64,000 nucleotides of DNA from an uncultured Lachnospiraceae bacterium (GTDB lineage: Bacteria; Bacillota; Clostridia; Lachnospirales; Lachnospiraceae), in contig CAKRMH010000005.1 of the NCBI GenBank assembly GCA_934364805.1, positions 1-64,000 on the forward strand, given 5' to 3'. The position numbers were made by a program, and so were the translations under genes. The number at the start of each line of letters is the position of its first letter. The stretch's first letter is position 1. Shown one piece after another: positions 9,065 through 17,363 of this stretch. Below the pieces are notes generated by a model, which was not told where the DNA came from, ran no database searches, and was given only the letters and a program-made list of their open reading frames with translations.

Positions 9065-10444
9065 TTAATATTTTACTTCAATATCATTTGCCTGCTGTGC
9101 ATCGCTCCAAGCCTTGTTCCACTCAGTCATGATATCATCAAAGCTCTCGTCTCCGTTTGCAGCATGTTCAATGATCTCCTGAATTTTTGTATTTCCACCA
9201 TTGTTGATGTTTAACTCAGATTCAGAGTTCATGTCGTTCAGGTAATCTTCCTCACCTTCAAGAGCTGGCTGATCTTCTAAGAGATCTACACCTTCGAAGG
9301 CAAGCTTTGTATCAGTCTGGTCTTTTGCAACTGGAAGTCCATCTTCGTTGTATGAGAATCCGGATTTCTCTGTCATCCATTTTACAAATACCATAGCTGC
9401 TGTCTGCTCGTCTGCGGTTGCGTTTTTGCTGATACCGTAAGAGTAATCAGCGCCTGCTGATGCGTACTGTTTTCCATCGATTGAGATTGGGAATGGCATA
9501 TATCCGATATCTGCACCGTTATCTCCAGCAGCTTCCATCTGTGGGTAAGCCCATGAGCCAAGTACCATACATCCGATCTTTCCATTGTTGATCTCAGCTT
9601 TGCAGCCTTCCCAGTCGGTTGTTGTATAATCTTCTTCTGTTAAGCCTTCTGCAACTGCATCATAAAGAACCTTGTATACTGCGTAAGCATGTGTGTCATC
9701 ACCATAATCCTTGAATGGATCCTGTGTATGTACAAGCTGCTGGTTCATATATGTATCATCACCTGTCGCATTGATTCCGATGTAAGCATCCCATGCGCCC
9801 ATTGTCCAGCCAGCAGCATAGTTTGTGTAAAGCGGAATAGCGTCTGTCTTCTCTTTGATCAGCTTCAGATCAGCGATGAACTCATCCGGAGTTGTTGGAA
9901 GTTCTGTGATTCCAGCATCTGTAAATACTTTCTGGTTGTAAACGATACCCTGTGTTGTTGCTGTAGAAGGTACTCCGTAAACTTCTCCGTCGTATGACCA
10001 TGCATTTACATAGTTGATCTCGTCTGACATGGTATCTACATCACCGTAAGAGATGAAGTAGTTTGAGATATCTTTCTTATCTACTGCAGGGATCATCATG
10101 ATCGTCTCATAATCACCAGACTGTAAATGTGTTAATGCATCGTCTGCATAGTTGGTATCCGTTGTGATCGTTACATGGATGTCTGGATATTCTTTATTAA
10201 ACTCTTCCAGATACTGATCCCATGTTGTTCCTTTATAATCATCTGACTGAAGATCCGTACGATGATTGAACATCGTAATGTCTGCTTTGAGGTCTGTGTA
10301 ATCCTCCCCTAATTTGATGTCTGCGTATTTCACGCTTGTAGCAGAATCCCCATCTGCTCCTTTTTTCCCTGACGATCCGCATGCTGCCATGCTGACTGCC
10401 ATTGCTGCAACCAATGAGATTGCCAATACCTTTTTCAACTTCAT
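9065..10444 (-). CDS. Manno-oligosaccharide-binding lipoprotein of CUT1 ABC importer
   Basis: This 459-residue extracellular solute-binding protein has a lysine-rich N-terminus, a hydrophobic core and a lipobox ending in MAAC (Cys about 22), so it should be lipid-anchored on the outer face of the membrane. The mature part is an acidic, periplasmic-binding-type fold of family 1. As the first gene of the operon behind the promoter, it would set substrate capture for the mannan locus. The ligand (beta-manno-oligosaccharides) is inferred from the downstream enzymes, not from residues. Confidence 0.9.
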   Translation of the reverse strand: MKLKKVLAISLVAAMAVSMAACGSSGKKGADGDSATSVKYADIKLGEDYTDLKADITMFNHRTDLQSDDYKGTTWDQYLEEFNKEYPDIHVTITTDTNYADDALTHLQSGDYETIMMIPAVDKKDISNYFISYGDVDTMSDEINYVNAWSYDGEVYGVPSTATTQGIVYNQKVFTDAGITELPTTPDEFIADLKLIKEKTDAIPLYTNYAAGWTMGAWDAYIGINATGDDTYMNQQLVHTQDPFKDYGDDTHAYAVYKVLYDAVAEGLTEEDYTTTDWEGCKAEINNGKIGCMVLGSWAYPQMEAAGDNGADIGYMPFPISIDGKQYASAGADYSYGISKNATADEQTAAMVFVKWMTEKSGFSYNEDGLPVAKDQTDTKLAFEGVDLLEDQPALEGEEDYLNDMNSESELNINNGGNTKIQEIIEHAANGDESFDDIMTEWNKAWSDAQQANDIEVKY

Positions 10445-10481
10445 ATTGTTGTCCTCCTTTATTTCGCTACCCTTTTGTAAG

Positions 10482-10519
10482 CTTAATTTAATTATATAAT
10501 TTTATTTATTTTAGTCATC
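10482..10519 (-). promoter_or_regulatory. Promoter and probable LacI operator of the mannan operon
   Basis: On the minus strand TATAAT (10491-10496) is preceded at 17 nt by a poor -35 (GATGAC, 10514-10519). This fits a promoter needing activation, perhaps by the divergent AraC regulator. Directly downstream of the -10 is the AT-rich half-site CTTAATTTAA (10482-10491 on plus), which resembles the palindrome in front of the NUDIX-GH36-LacI operon. The rest of the 311-bp gap to the AraC gene is AT-rich and contains another related pair of half-sites at 10646-10665. Confidence 0.55.
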
Positions 10520-10696
10520 ACTTATTCTTGCATTTAATCATTCATTATTGTTTTCGTATTCATTTTCGATGTTATTCCTAAAAGTACATCATCTTTTTTA
10601 TGCATATTCACCGTATCATTTTCCATTTTTCTTCTTATATGCGATTAATTTAAGCTAATTTAATGTTTTTTATCATTTTTTAGTTATATTCCATTC

Positions 10697-10724
10697 TTGT
10701 TTTATCCCTCCTTTTTGCTATAAT
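10697..10724 (+). promoter_or_regulatory. Promoter of the AraC regulator gene
   Basis: TTGTTT (10697-10702), a 16-nt spacer and TATAAT (10719-10724) lie 31 bp before the start codon. The sequence TACTTAAATTAA just after the -10 is the reverse complement of the half-site found elsewhere in this locus, so LacI may also repress this gene. Confidence 0.6.
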
Positions 10725-10755
10725 ATACTTAAATTAACATAAAAAGGAGAAGTTT

Positions 10756-11637
10756 ATGGAGCCGTTGTCACAGCTTTTTGATAATTTCAGCGAAAAAAAA
10801 ATTGAAGATCACCCTTTTTTCTTTAGCTTCGATTGTATCGAAAGCATCCACACCGACCGTCCTTTCCAGTGTACGAACGTGATACTGCCATCTGCGTTCT
10901 TTCTATATCTGAAGTCCGGGCACATCACGCTGGAGATCCACTCACGCGATCATACATCCCATACGAAGGAATTAACCGAAGGTGACATTGTTTTCTTATA
11001 TCCGGATACCTTCTTTTCCCTTTCTTCGGATGCTGCCTCAACAGACTTTATACTGCTTGCACTTCATGGGGTTCTTTTACAGGATTATCTGCTTTCATCC
11101 CATCAAAGCGACCGTTATTATATACTGGATCACTATCTTCCGATCCTTTCGAACCAGATCGAGCACATTGCAGCAGATTTCACCTCTGACCTTATGACAC
11201 ATTGCAATACCGAAAAACGGATCTTTTTCATGCAGCAATATGCGACAGATCTTATGACCTATTTCTGGCAGTCACTTGTCCTGCCTGCAAACCAGGTGGC
11301 ACGCTCTGTCCCTTCCTATCTGAAAAAAGTCCGCCGGCATCTGGATGAACATTATGCGCTTACTTTTGTTCTGGATGACGTTGCGGAACAGTACGGAGTG
11401 AGTAAATATAAATTCTGTCATGATTTTAAGGAATTTTACGTTCAGCCTCCGCTCCAGTATTTAAACGAACAGCGTATCCTGCACGCAAAAGACTTTCTTC
11501 TTTCTACCGATGTTCCGGTACATGAAGTCGGCTCGATGGTCGGCATTGATAACACGAACCATTTCATCACGCTTTTCAAGCGTTGTACCGGTGTAACCCC
11601 ACTACAATACCGGCGTGAGCACCTTTCCATCGACTGA
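10756..11637 (+). CDS. AraC family transcriptional regulator of the mannan locus
   Basis: This 293-residue protein has an N-terminal cupin-like sensory region (about 25-130) and a C-terminal double helix-turn-helix (about 190-290) ending in the AraC signature (FITLFKRCTGVTPLQYRRE). It is divergent from the transport/enzyme operon and is followed by a shared terminator with the LacI gene. Its location suggests it activates the mannan operon when oligosaccharides are present. The AAAAGGAG ribosome binding site supports the first ATG. Confidence 0.85.
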   Translation: MEPLSQLFDNFSEKKIEDHPFFFSFDCIESIHTDRPFQCTNVILPSAFFLYLKSGHITLEIHSRDHTSHTKELTEGDIVFLYPDTFFSLSSDAASTDFILLALHGVLLQDYLLSSHQSDRYYILDHYLPILSNQIEHIAADFTSDLMTHCNTEKRIFFMQQYATDLMTYFWQSLVLPANQVARSVPSYLKKVRRHLDEHYALTFVLDDVAEQYGVSKYKFCHDFKEFYVQPPLQYLNEQRILHAKDFLLSTDVPVHEVGSMVGIDNTNHFITLFKRCTGVTPLQYRREHLSID

Positions 11638-11672
11638 TCTCTGATTCCGGCATCGAAAAATTCCAAAAACAG

Positions 11673-11716
11673 AACGAGTGAATGTATCTCATGATTCCGA
11701 GATACATTCACTCGTT
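11673..11716. terminator. Bidirectional terminator between AraC and LacI genes
   Basis: An 18-bp perfect stem (AACGAGTGAATGTATCTC and its complement) with an 8-nt loop separates the convergent AraC and LacI genes. The plus-strand side is followed by TTTTATTT. Confidence 0.9.
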
Positions 11717-11717
11717 T

Positions 11718-12749
11718 TTATTTGATCTTATTCAGGTTCTTTACGCTGTCTTTCACAACCAGATGTCCTTCTACAATTGAAATACCCTTGTGATAAGGAT
11801 CGCCATTCATCTTTTTGATCAGGATGTTGACACCGCGGCGCGCCATTTCCTTCAGATCTACTTCATATGTCGTAATTGCAATATCACTGAGCCCCGGAAA
11901 CAGATAATTATCATATCCTACTACGGAAATATCCTCTGGCACACGATATCCCAGACCTTCCAGTTTATGGATCAGTTCATTTGCACACAAGTCGCAGTTA
12001 CATACAAATGCAGTTGGCATATCTTCCGGAAGCTGCATCAGATTTACTGGATCGATCTGATCATTCGAAGGATCACGATCCGGTATTACCCAGTCATCAT
12101 GCACCGTAAATCCATGTTCAAGCATAGATTTGCAGTAACCGAAATAACGGTCGGTAATACTTCCGGTAGCTTTTAAAGTTCCTACATATGCGATCTTGCG
12201 ATGTCCCATTTCAAACAGATAATTGGTAAGCTTGTAAGCACCATAATAGCTATCCGAAATGATCGCATCGCAGTCTTCATTTTCATTGCAAAAATCCAGA
12301 TACACCATCGGGACATTGGAATTTTTCTCCAGACTCTGAAGGTAACGTTCTCTCTGTCGTCCGATCACGATCAGCCCATCTACTTTCTGTTCCTGAAGAA
12401 GCATTGGAATCTGATTTGTCTCTGCTGCCTCGTTTGTAATGACTTCAAGCAATGTAAAGCACCCCTTTGCCGAAGCCTTTGTCGTTACCATCTGGTACAT
12501 CTGCCAGTAGAAGGAATCATATTTTCCAAGGAATACCTCGGAAATGATGATTCCGATGTTATAACTTTTCTGTGCTCTTTCCTTACGGATTGCCGATGGT
12601 TGTTTATATCCCATTTCCTCCGCCAATTCTTTAATTCTCGCCCTAAGCTCTTCGCTGACTCCTTTCTGGTTCGACAGAGCTTTTGACACGGTTACGGTGC
12701 TGACATTTACCTTTTCTGCAATGTCAGCCAGTTTCACTGCCTTTGCCAT
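11718..12749 (-). CDS. LacI family transcriptional regulator
   Basis: This 343-residue repressor has an N-terminal LacI helix-turn-helix (VKLADIAEKVNVSTVTVSKA, 5-24) followed by a hinge and a periplasmic-binding-like sensor domain. It is the last gene of the NUDIX-GH36-LacI operon, 16 bp after the galactosidase gene, so it probably controls its own operon as well as the divergent transport operon. A 31-bp palindrome overlapping the -10 box of its operon is the likely operator. Confidence 0.9.
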   Translation of the reverse strand: MAKAVKLADIAEKVNVSTVTVSKALSNQKGVSEELRARIKELAEEMGYKQPSAIRKERAQKSYNIGIIISEVFLGKYDSFYWQMYQMVTTKASAKGCFTLLEVITNEAAETNQIPMLLQEQKVDGLIVIGRQRERYLQSLEKNSNVPMVYLDFCNENEDCDAIISDSYYGAYKLTNYLFEMGHRKIAYVGTLKATGSITDRYFGYCKSMLEHGFTVHDDWVIPDRDPSNDQIDPVNLMQLPEDMPTAFVCNCDLCANELIHKLEGLGYRVPEDISVVGYDNYLFPGLSDIAITTYEVDLKEMARRGVNILIKKMNGDPYHKGISIVEGHLVVKDSVKNLNKIK

Positions 12750-12765
12750 AAATCCTTACTCCTTT

Positions 12766-14976
12766 TTATCCTTTCACTTCTACCAGGTGAATTAATTCTG
12801 CATGATAATCTCCAAATACGCTTACAGCCAGAAGACCACCGTTCATCAGTGCGTCTCCTCCAAGAATCTGTTTCTCATTCTCTCTGTTTTCGTATGAGAT
12901 CTCATATTGTGCATCTGCCTTTAAGCCCTGCAGACGGATCTTCCGGCTGTGGCAGTTTGGTCTTGCAAGCACCTGCACAAATGTAACCAGCGCTTCGGAC
13001 TGGTCTTTTGCAGCCACTTCATAACAATCATATTCATGATTCTCATTGTAAGATGCAATTCTGTAGTAATCGCCCTCTCTGACCAGATCATTGTACTTAT
13101 GATACATCGCAACCTGGGATGGGATCATGCTTCTGTCTTCTTCCGGAATCTTTGTAACATCTAGCTCATAGCCAAATGTTCCGGCAAGCGCAACAAATCC
13201 ACGTGTTTCAAACGGCGTTACTCTTCCAACCGTGTGGTTCGGGCAGTCCGATACGTGGGCTCCCATGGAAGATAATGGATAAATCAGGGAAGTTCCCTCC
13301 TGGATCTTCAACCGTTCTACTGCATCGGTGTCATCAGAACACCAGATCTGCGGGCTGTAGTATAACATTCCCGGATCAAATCTTGCTCCTCCGCCAGAGC
13401 AGTTCTCAAGCAGAAGATGCGGGAACTCATGGATCAGGCGCTCCTGCAGTTCGTACACGCCAAGCACATAACGATGGAACAGTTCTCCCTGTTCATCTGC
13501 TGCAAGTACCGCACTTCCGATATCTGAAAGCTGACGGTTCATATCCCATTTTACATATTCAATATTGGCGCTGTGCAGAATGTCTGCCACACAGTTATAT
13601 ACATAATCACGTACTTCTTTTCTTGAAAAATCAAGTACATACTGGTTTCTTCCAAGGCTTGCAGTTCTTCCCGGAATCTGGATTGCCCAGTCGCTGTGTT
13701 TCTCATACAGTCTGGAATCCGGTGAAATCATTTCCGGCTCGAACCAGATACCAAACTTCATTCCAAGTTTGTTCACTTCATCTACGAGATACTTCAATCC
13801 GCCCTGGATCTTATCCTCGTTGACGAACCAGTCTCCAAGGCTGGTATTATCATCATTTCTGTGTCCAAACCATCCATCATCCATAACAAGCATTTCAATT
13901 CCGAGTTTGGAAGCCTGACGTGCGATGTCTAAAAGTTTCTCTGTCGTGAAATCAAAATAAGTAGCTTCCCAGTTGTTGATTAGGATCGGACGTTTCTTAT
14001 CTTTATATTCGCCACGGATCAGATGTTTACGGTACATGTCATGGTAATTGCGTGTCATCTGTCCGATTCCATGATCAGAATAGGTAAGAACAACTTCCGG
14101 CGCCGTAAAGGATGCTCCTGGTGTAAGTTTCCATCTAAAATTCTCGGGATTGATTCCCATCGTCAGTCTGAGAAGACCAAACTGGTTCTTTTCTACCTGT
14201 GCAAGGAAGTTGCCGGAATATACAAAATGCATTCCGTACACCCTTCCCTGTTCCTGTGTTGTCGTTTTTTCCTTTAATGCGATAAACGGATGCTCCTGAT
14301 GTGAGCTCTCACCTCTGACCGATCCAACGCTCTGTTTTCCATAACCGATGCTGCGGTATTCCATCTGGCGTTCTCTCGCCCAGGAACCATGTAATGTGAT
14401 CATCTCATAATCTTCATCGTCAAGATCAAAGCTGCTGGAATATACCTTTTCCAGATATACCTCCTCTGCTCCATCGTTGCGCACGATCACACTTCTTGTA
14501 ATGACGTCCTCTTTTTCAAAAACGGTGTATAACAGATCAATTGCGACATTCAATACCTGATCTCTGCAATGAAGGATCAGTGTCTCTGTCTCTTCTTCCC
14601 CGGAAAATGTCGAAGGCAGTCCTTCTAACTGTGGTTTGTCTTTTGTGATCTCATAGGATTCATAAGTTACAGATACGGCAGTATGTCCTGCTTTGGTGCC
14701 AATCTCGATTGCGCTCTCCCTGTAATCTCCTAATCCATTTCCCGGATACTCCATTGGGAATGCATCCAGAAAGGATGTCCTGTCGCGGTTATTCTTTGAC
14801 GGAACAAACGGTGCCTCATATATCCTCATCAGATAGCTCAGATCCTGTGGTCTGATCCGGCTTCCGTAATATACGTGTCCAACAAAATTCTCCGCATCCA
14901 CAATTCCGATCACATAGCTTGTATGGTCTGTATCCAGCTGGAACAGCCTGTTTTGTTTGTTAAAATGAATCGCCAT
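12766..14976 (-). CDS. GH36 alpha-galactosidase
   Basis: This protein of about 736 residues is a GH36 alpha-galactosidase with the usual N-terminal beta-supersandwich, central TIM barrel and C-terminal beta domain. The nucleophile is Asp478 in KWDMNRQ and the acid/base is Asp548 in CSDDTDA; both numbers match the clostridial/Geobacillus enzymes. No signal peptide is visible, so it should remove alpha-1,6-galactose from galactomanno-oligosaccharides after import. The frame is open to 14988, but GGAGG lies between that ATG and the ATG at 14976, so 14976 is chosen. Confidence 0.93.
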   Translation of the reverse strand: MAIHFNKQNRLFQLDTDHTSYVIGIVDAENFVGHVYYGSRIRPQDLSYLMRIYEAPFVPSKNNRDRTSFLDAFPMEYPGNGLGDYRESAIEIGTKAGHTAVSVTYESYEITKDKPQLEGLPSTFSGEEETETLILHCRDQVLNVAIDLLYTVFEKEDVITRSVIVRNDGAEEVYLEKVYSSSFDLDDEDYEMITLHGSWARERQMEYRSIGYGKQSVGSVRGESSHQEHPFIALKEKTTTQEQGRVYGMHFVYSGNFLAQVEKNQFGLLRLTMGINPENFRWKLTPGASFTAPEVVLTYSDHGIGQMTRNYHDMYRKHLIRGEYKDKKRPILINNWEATYFDFTTEKLLDIARQASKLGIEMLVMDDGWFGHRNDDNTSLGDWFVNEDKIQGGLKYLVDEVNKLGMKFGIWFEPEMISPDSRLYEKHSDWAIQIPGRTASLGRNQYVLDFSRKEVRDYVYNCVADILHSANIEYVKWDMNRQLSDIGSAVLAADEQGELFHRYVLGVYELQERLIHEFPHLLLENCSGGGARFDPGMLYYSPQIWCSDDTDAVERLKIQEGTSLIYPLSSMGAHVSDCPNHTVGRVTPFETRGFVALAGTFGYELDVTKIPEEDRSMIPSQVAMYHKYNDLVREGDYYRIASYNENHEYDCYEVAAKDQSEALVTFVQVLARPNCHSRKIRLQGLKADAQYEISYENRENEKQILGGDALMNGGLLAVSVFGDYHAELIHLVEVKG

Positions 14977-14991
14977 ATTATCCTCCATGCA

Positions 14992-15627
14992 TTATGTTTC
15001 ATTGGTAAGATTTAAAAAAGAAAATGGTTCCTTCTCATTCCATTGTAAAAACTGGATCAGCAGGTATCCTGCCCGGATTGAAAGTTTTTCCTCATGCAGT
15101 ACCCGAAGTGCCTCTTTCTGATCTACGAAGCAGACCTCGATGTCCTCGCTGTCCTCCAGCTGTTTTCGATCCACACTTCCACACACATATCCAAAAACCG
15201 TGCTGTCAAGTTCATCCGAAAGTCCCTGTGCCAGATAAAACGGCCGTCTGAGGTCTGGATTGCCCCCCTCATATACCATAAGATCAAGTCCTGTTTCCTC
15301 CTTCATCTCACGAACCGCCGCCTGTGCATCGGTCTCCCCTTCCTCGATCAGCCCCGCTGGAAGTTCATACAGGTATTCATCCATCGGATAACGATATTGC
15401 CGGATCATAACAAGCCGGTGCGGACTCTCCTTTGTCACCGCAAAGACTGCCATCCCGGAAGCCCGGTTCGAATGCGTATTCAGCTTGATCTTCTCCTCCG
15501 GTTCTCTTGATGCAAAATAATAATGAAATGGCTTTCCCGTACGTGTCAGGGCATCCATCTCATAAAGATTCAGGAAACGGTTGTCGGTCAGTTTCCGGAA
15601 TGCTGTATATTTCTGATGATCTGCCAT
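14992..15627 (-). CDS. NUDIX hydrolase (ADP-ribose/ADP-sugar pyrophosphatase type)
   Basis: This 211-residue protein contains a complete NUDIX box (consensus GX5EX7REUXEEXGU), visible here as GLIEEGETDAQ followed by REMKEETGLDL, at about residues 92-115. Layout and length resemble NudF-like ADP-ribose or ADP-sugar pyrophosphatases. It is the first gene of the operon with the GH36 enzyme and LacI; why a NUDIX enzyme is kept here is unclear, and sugar-nucleotide housecleaning is one possibility. Confidence 0.85.
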   Translation of the reverse strand: MADHQKYTAFRKLTDNRFLNLYEMDALTRTGKPFHYYFASREPEEKIKLNTHSNRASGMAVFAVTKESPHRLVMIRQYRYPMDEYLYELPAGLIEEGETDAQAAVREMKEETGLDLMVYEGGNPDLRRPFYLAQGLSDELDSTVFGYVCGSVDRKQLEDSEDIEVCFVDQKEALRVLHEEKLSIRAGYLLIQFLQWNEKEPFSFLNLTNET

Positions 15628-15644
15628 AAGGTCCCCCTTAAAAA

Positions 15645-15686
15645 CTAATTTAACTTAATTATATAGTTTAATTAGCTTTTTGTAAA
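15645..15686 (-). promoter_or_regulatory. Promoter of NUDIX-GH36-LacI operon with 31-bp palindromic operator
   Basis: On the minus strand TTTACA (15681-15686), 17 nt and TATAAT (15658-15663) form a good sigma-A promoter. The -10 lies inside a near-perfect palindrome (15645-15675): CTAATTTAACT, 9-bp spacer, AGTTTAATTAG, with a single mismatch between arms. A repressor bound here would block RNA polymerase, fitting autoregulation by the LacI protein. Confidence 0.7.
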
Positions 15687-15735
15687 TTAAAAAAGAGCAA
15701 ATATTAGATTTTTTCTAACATTGCCCTTTTTCCAC

Positions 15736-15764
15736 TTGGAACTACACATATATGATGCTATACT
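15736..15764 (+). promoter_or_regulatory. Promoter of the yitT-like gene
   Basis: TTGGAA (15736-15741), a 17-nt spacer and TATACT (15759-15764) precede the gene by 40 bp. An imperfect AT-rich hairpin around 15690-15726 separates this promoter from the divergent NUDIX promoter. Confidence 0.65.
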
Positions 15765-15803
15765 GTGACTGCAAAAATATTTGTTATACACAGGAGATCC
15801 TAA

Positions 15804-16670
15804 ATGAATACACAAAAGCAGAAAATCACTCATGAACTCAAAAACTATACACTGATCACCATCAGTATTTTTATCATGGCTTTCGGTGTCTATTTTTTTA
15901 AATTCCCAAATAACTTCGTATTCGGTGGTGTGACCGGATTCGCTGTCGTTGTTGCACAGATTACGCCACTCTCTGCCAGCGTATTTTCTTTTATCGCCAA
16001 TACGGTACTGCTCGTTCTCGGTCTGATATGCCTTGGACGTTCCTTTGCACTGAAAACCACTTATGCAAGTATGCTTTTATCCATTCTGCTGCTTGTTTTT
16101 GAACATGCATATCCGATGGATCAGCCATTATCGAACGAACCGATGCTGGAACTGATCTTTGCGATCGCACTTCCCGCCATTGGCTCCGCAATTCTGTTCT
16201 ATCTCGGTGCTTCCAGTGGTGGAACCGACGTACTTGCCATGATCATCAAGAAATATACCCATGTAAAAGACATCGGTATCGCACTGTTTATCACCGATCT
16301 GTTAATGATCATCTGTGCCTGCTTCGTATTTGACATCAAAACGGCACTGTACTCGTTTGTCGGTCTAACCGTTAAATCCTTTATGATCGACAGCATTATT
16401 GAAAATATCACTCTTTGTAAGTCCATTATGATCATCTGTGATGATCCGGAGCCAATCTGTAAATATATTACCGAGGGGCTGAATAAAGGCGCTACGATCG
16501 TTGATGGAAAAGGTGCCTACACACATTCCTGCAAACACATTGTCTTTACCACACTGACCCGCAGACAGGCGATCGTACTCCGAAACCATATCCATGAGCA
16601 TCACCTAAATGCTTTTATCTCTGTCTCAAGCACCAGTGAAGTATTCGGAAACGGATTCTCCAATATCTGA
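15804..16670 (+). CDS. YitT family membrane protein (DUF161 + DUF2179)
   Basis: This 288-residue protein has about five membrane segments in the first 200 residues, including the conserved GASSGGTDVLAMIIKKY motif, and a soluble C-terminal DUF2179 domain (about 210-288). YitT family members are widespread in Bacillota and have no settled function. The gene stands alone between its own promoter and a terminator. Confidence 0.88.
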   Translation: MNTQKQKITHELKNYTLITISIFIMAFGVYFFKFPNNFVFGGVTGFAVVVAQITPLSASVFSFIANTVLLVLGLICLGRSFALKTTYASMLLSILLLVFEHAYPMDQPLSNEPMLELIFAIALPAIGSAILFYLGASSGGTDVLAMIIKKYTHVKDIGIALFITDLLMIICACFVFDIKTALYSFVGLTVKSFMIDSIIENITLCKSIMIICDDPEPICKYITEGLNKGATIVDGKGAYTHSCKHIVFTTLTRRQAIVLRNHIHEHHLNAFISVSSTSEVFGNGFSNI

Positions 16671-16693
16671 TCCGGTATACATGACTCCATAAG

Positions 16694-16717
16694 CTGCCTG
16701 CATACTTCCGCAGGCAG
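16694..16717. terminator. Terminator after the yitT-like gene
   Basis: An 8-bp stem (CTGCCTGC / GCAGGCAG) is followed on the plus strand by TTTATTTTTG. It may also serve the convergent small gene ending at 16719. Confidence 0.8.
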
Positions 16718-16718
16718 T

Positions 16719-16970
16719 TTATTTTTGTTCATTCTGTTTATTTGCATCCTGATTTCTTGGTGTACGCTCCTTTTTTCTTCCTATGTATACATTCCATCTG
16801 GTGTATGCTTCCTGGGAATTTCTTGATTTGTAGATCACATTCTGTTCCTCTTCACTTACTGCTTCAATAATGGAATAGCTTCCACGATCATAAGTAAAAC
16901 GTGCGTTTTTTCCTTCTACCTCTTTCTCTCCAAGGACAAATTTATTGATTGTGCTTCCTTTTGCCTGCAT
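16719..16970 (-). CDS. Small conserved-looking protein of unknown function
   Basis: This 83-residue, charged protein has no recognised domain, signal peptide or membrane segment; its C-terminus is rich in Lys, Asn and Gln. The chosen ATG at 16970 lies behind a GAGG ribosome binding site and overlaps the end of the CarD-like gene by 29 bp in another frame, suggesting translational coupling. An upstream in-frame ATG at 17000 would place the start deeper inside the CarD-like gene. The function is unknown. Confidence 0.5.
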   Translation of the reverse strand: MQAKGSTINKFVLGEKEVEGKNARFTYDRGSYSIIEAVSEEEQNVIYKSRNSQEAYTRWNVYIGRKKERTPRNQDANKQNEQK

Positions 16971-17262
16971 TCTTCTTTTCCTCTTCCTGCTGCAACACAA
17001 AGTTGACAGCCGCCTGTAATTTCTGATCTTTTTTTATCTCTTCGCTCTCCGCCAGCTGCGCAGCCTCTTCTTCTGAAAACAATTCTCTCAGCTGTACCTG
17101 ATGATTGTGCACAGGAATATAGGATACCTGTGCATCCTCATACACCGGCTTCAGAACATAATATGGAATCTCAGGTCCTTTTCCCCGTCTCAGCTGAACG
17201 ATGTTCTCCACACGGCATAATCCCTGCGTCTCGCTGTATATATACTGTTTCTTCTGAAACAT
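16942..17262 (-). CDS. Short CarD-like RNA polymerase-binding protein
   Basis: The first ~65 of 106 residues resemble the CarD/CdnL/TRCF RNA-polymerase-interaction domain (YIYSETQGLCRVENIV, then PYYVLKPVYED). Usual clostridial CarD proteins are about 160 residues; this one stops soon after the first domain and has a short charged tail instead of the helical DNA-binding half. It may therefore be a truncated or specialised paralog. It overlaps the small gene at 16719-16970. Confidence 0.6.
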   Translation of the reverse strand: MFQKKQYIYSETQGLCRVENIVQLRRGKGPEIPYYVLKPVYEDAQVSYIPVHNHQVQLRELFSEEEAAQLAESEEIKKDQKLQAAVNFVLQQEEEKKNAGKRKHNQ

Positions 17263-17363
17263 GCATGATTCTCCTAATCCTATAATAGATAATTTTACAT
17301 TTTATCATACCATTGTCCAATGAAGAGTTCAATAACCAATGCCCGAAGCTTCCGTCCAAACCA

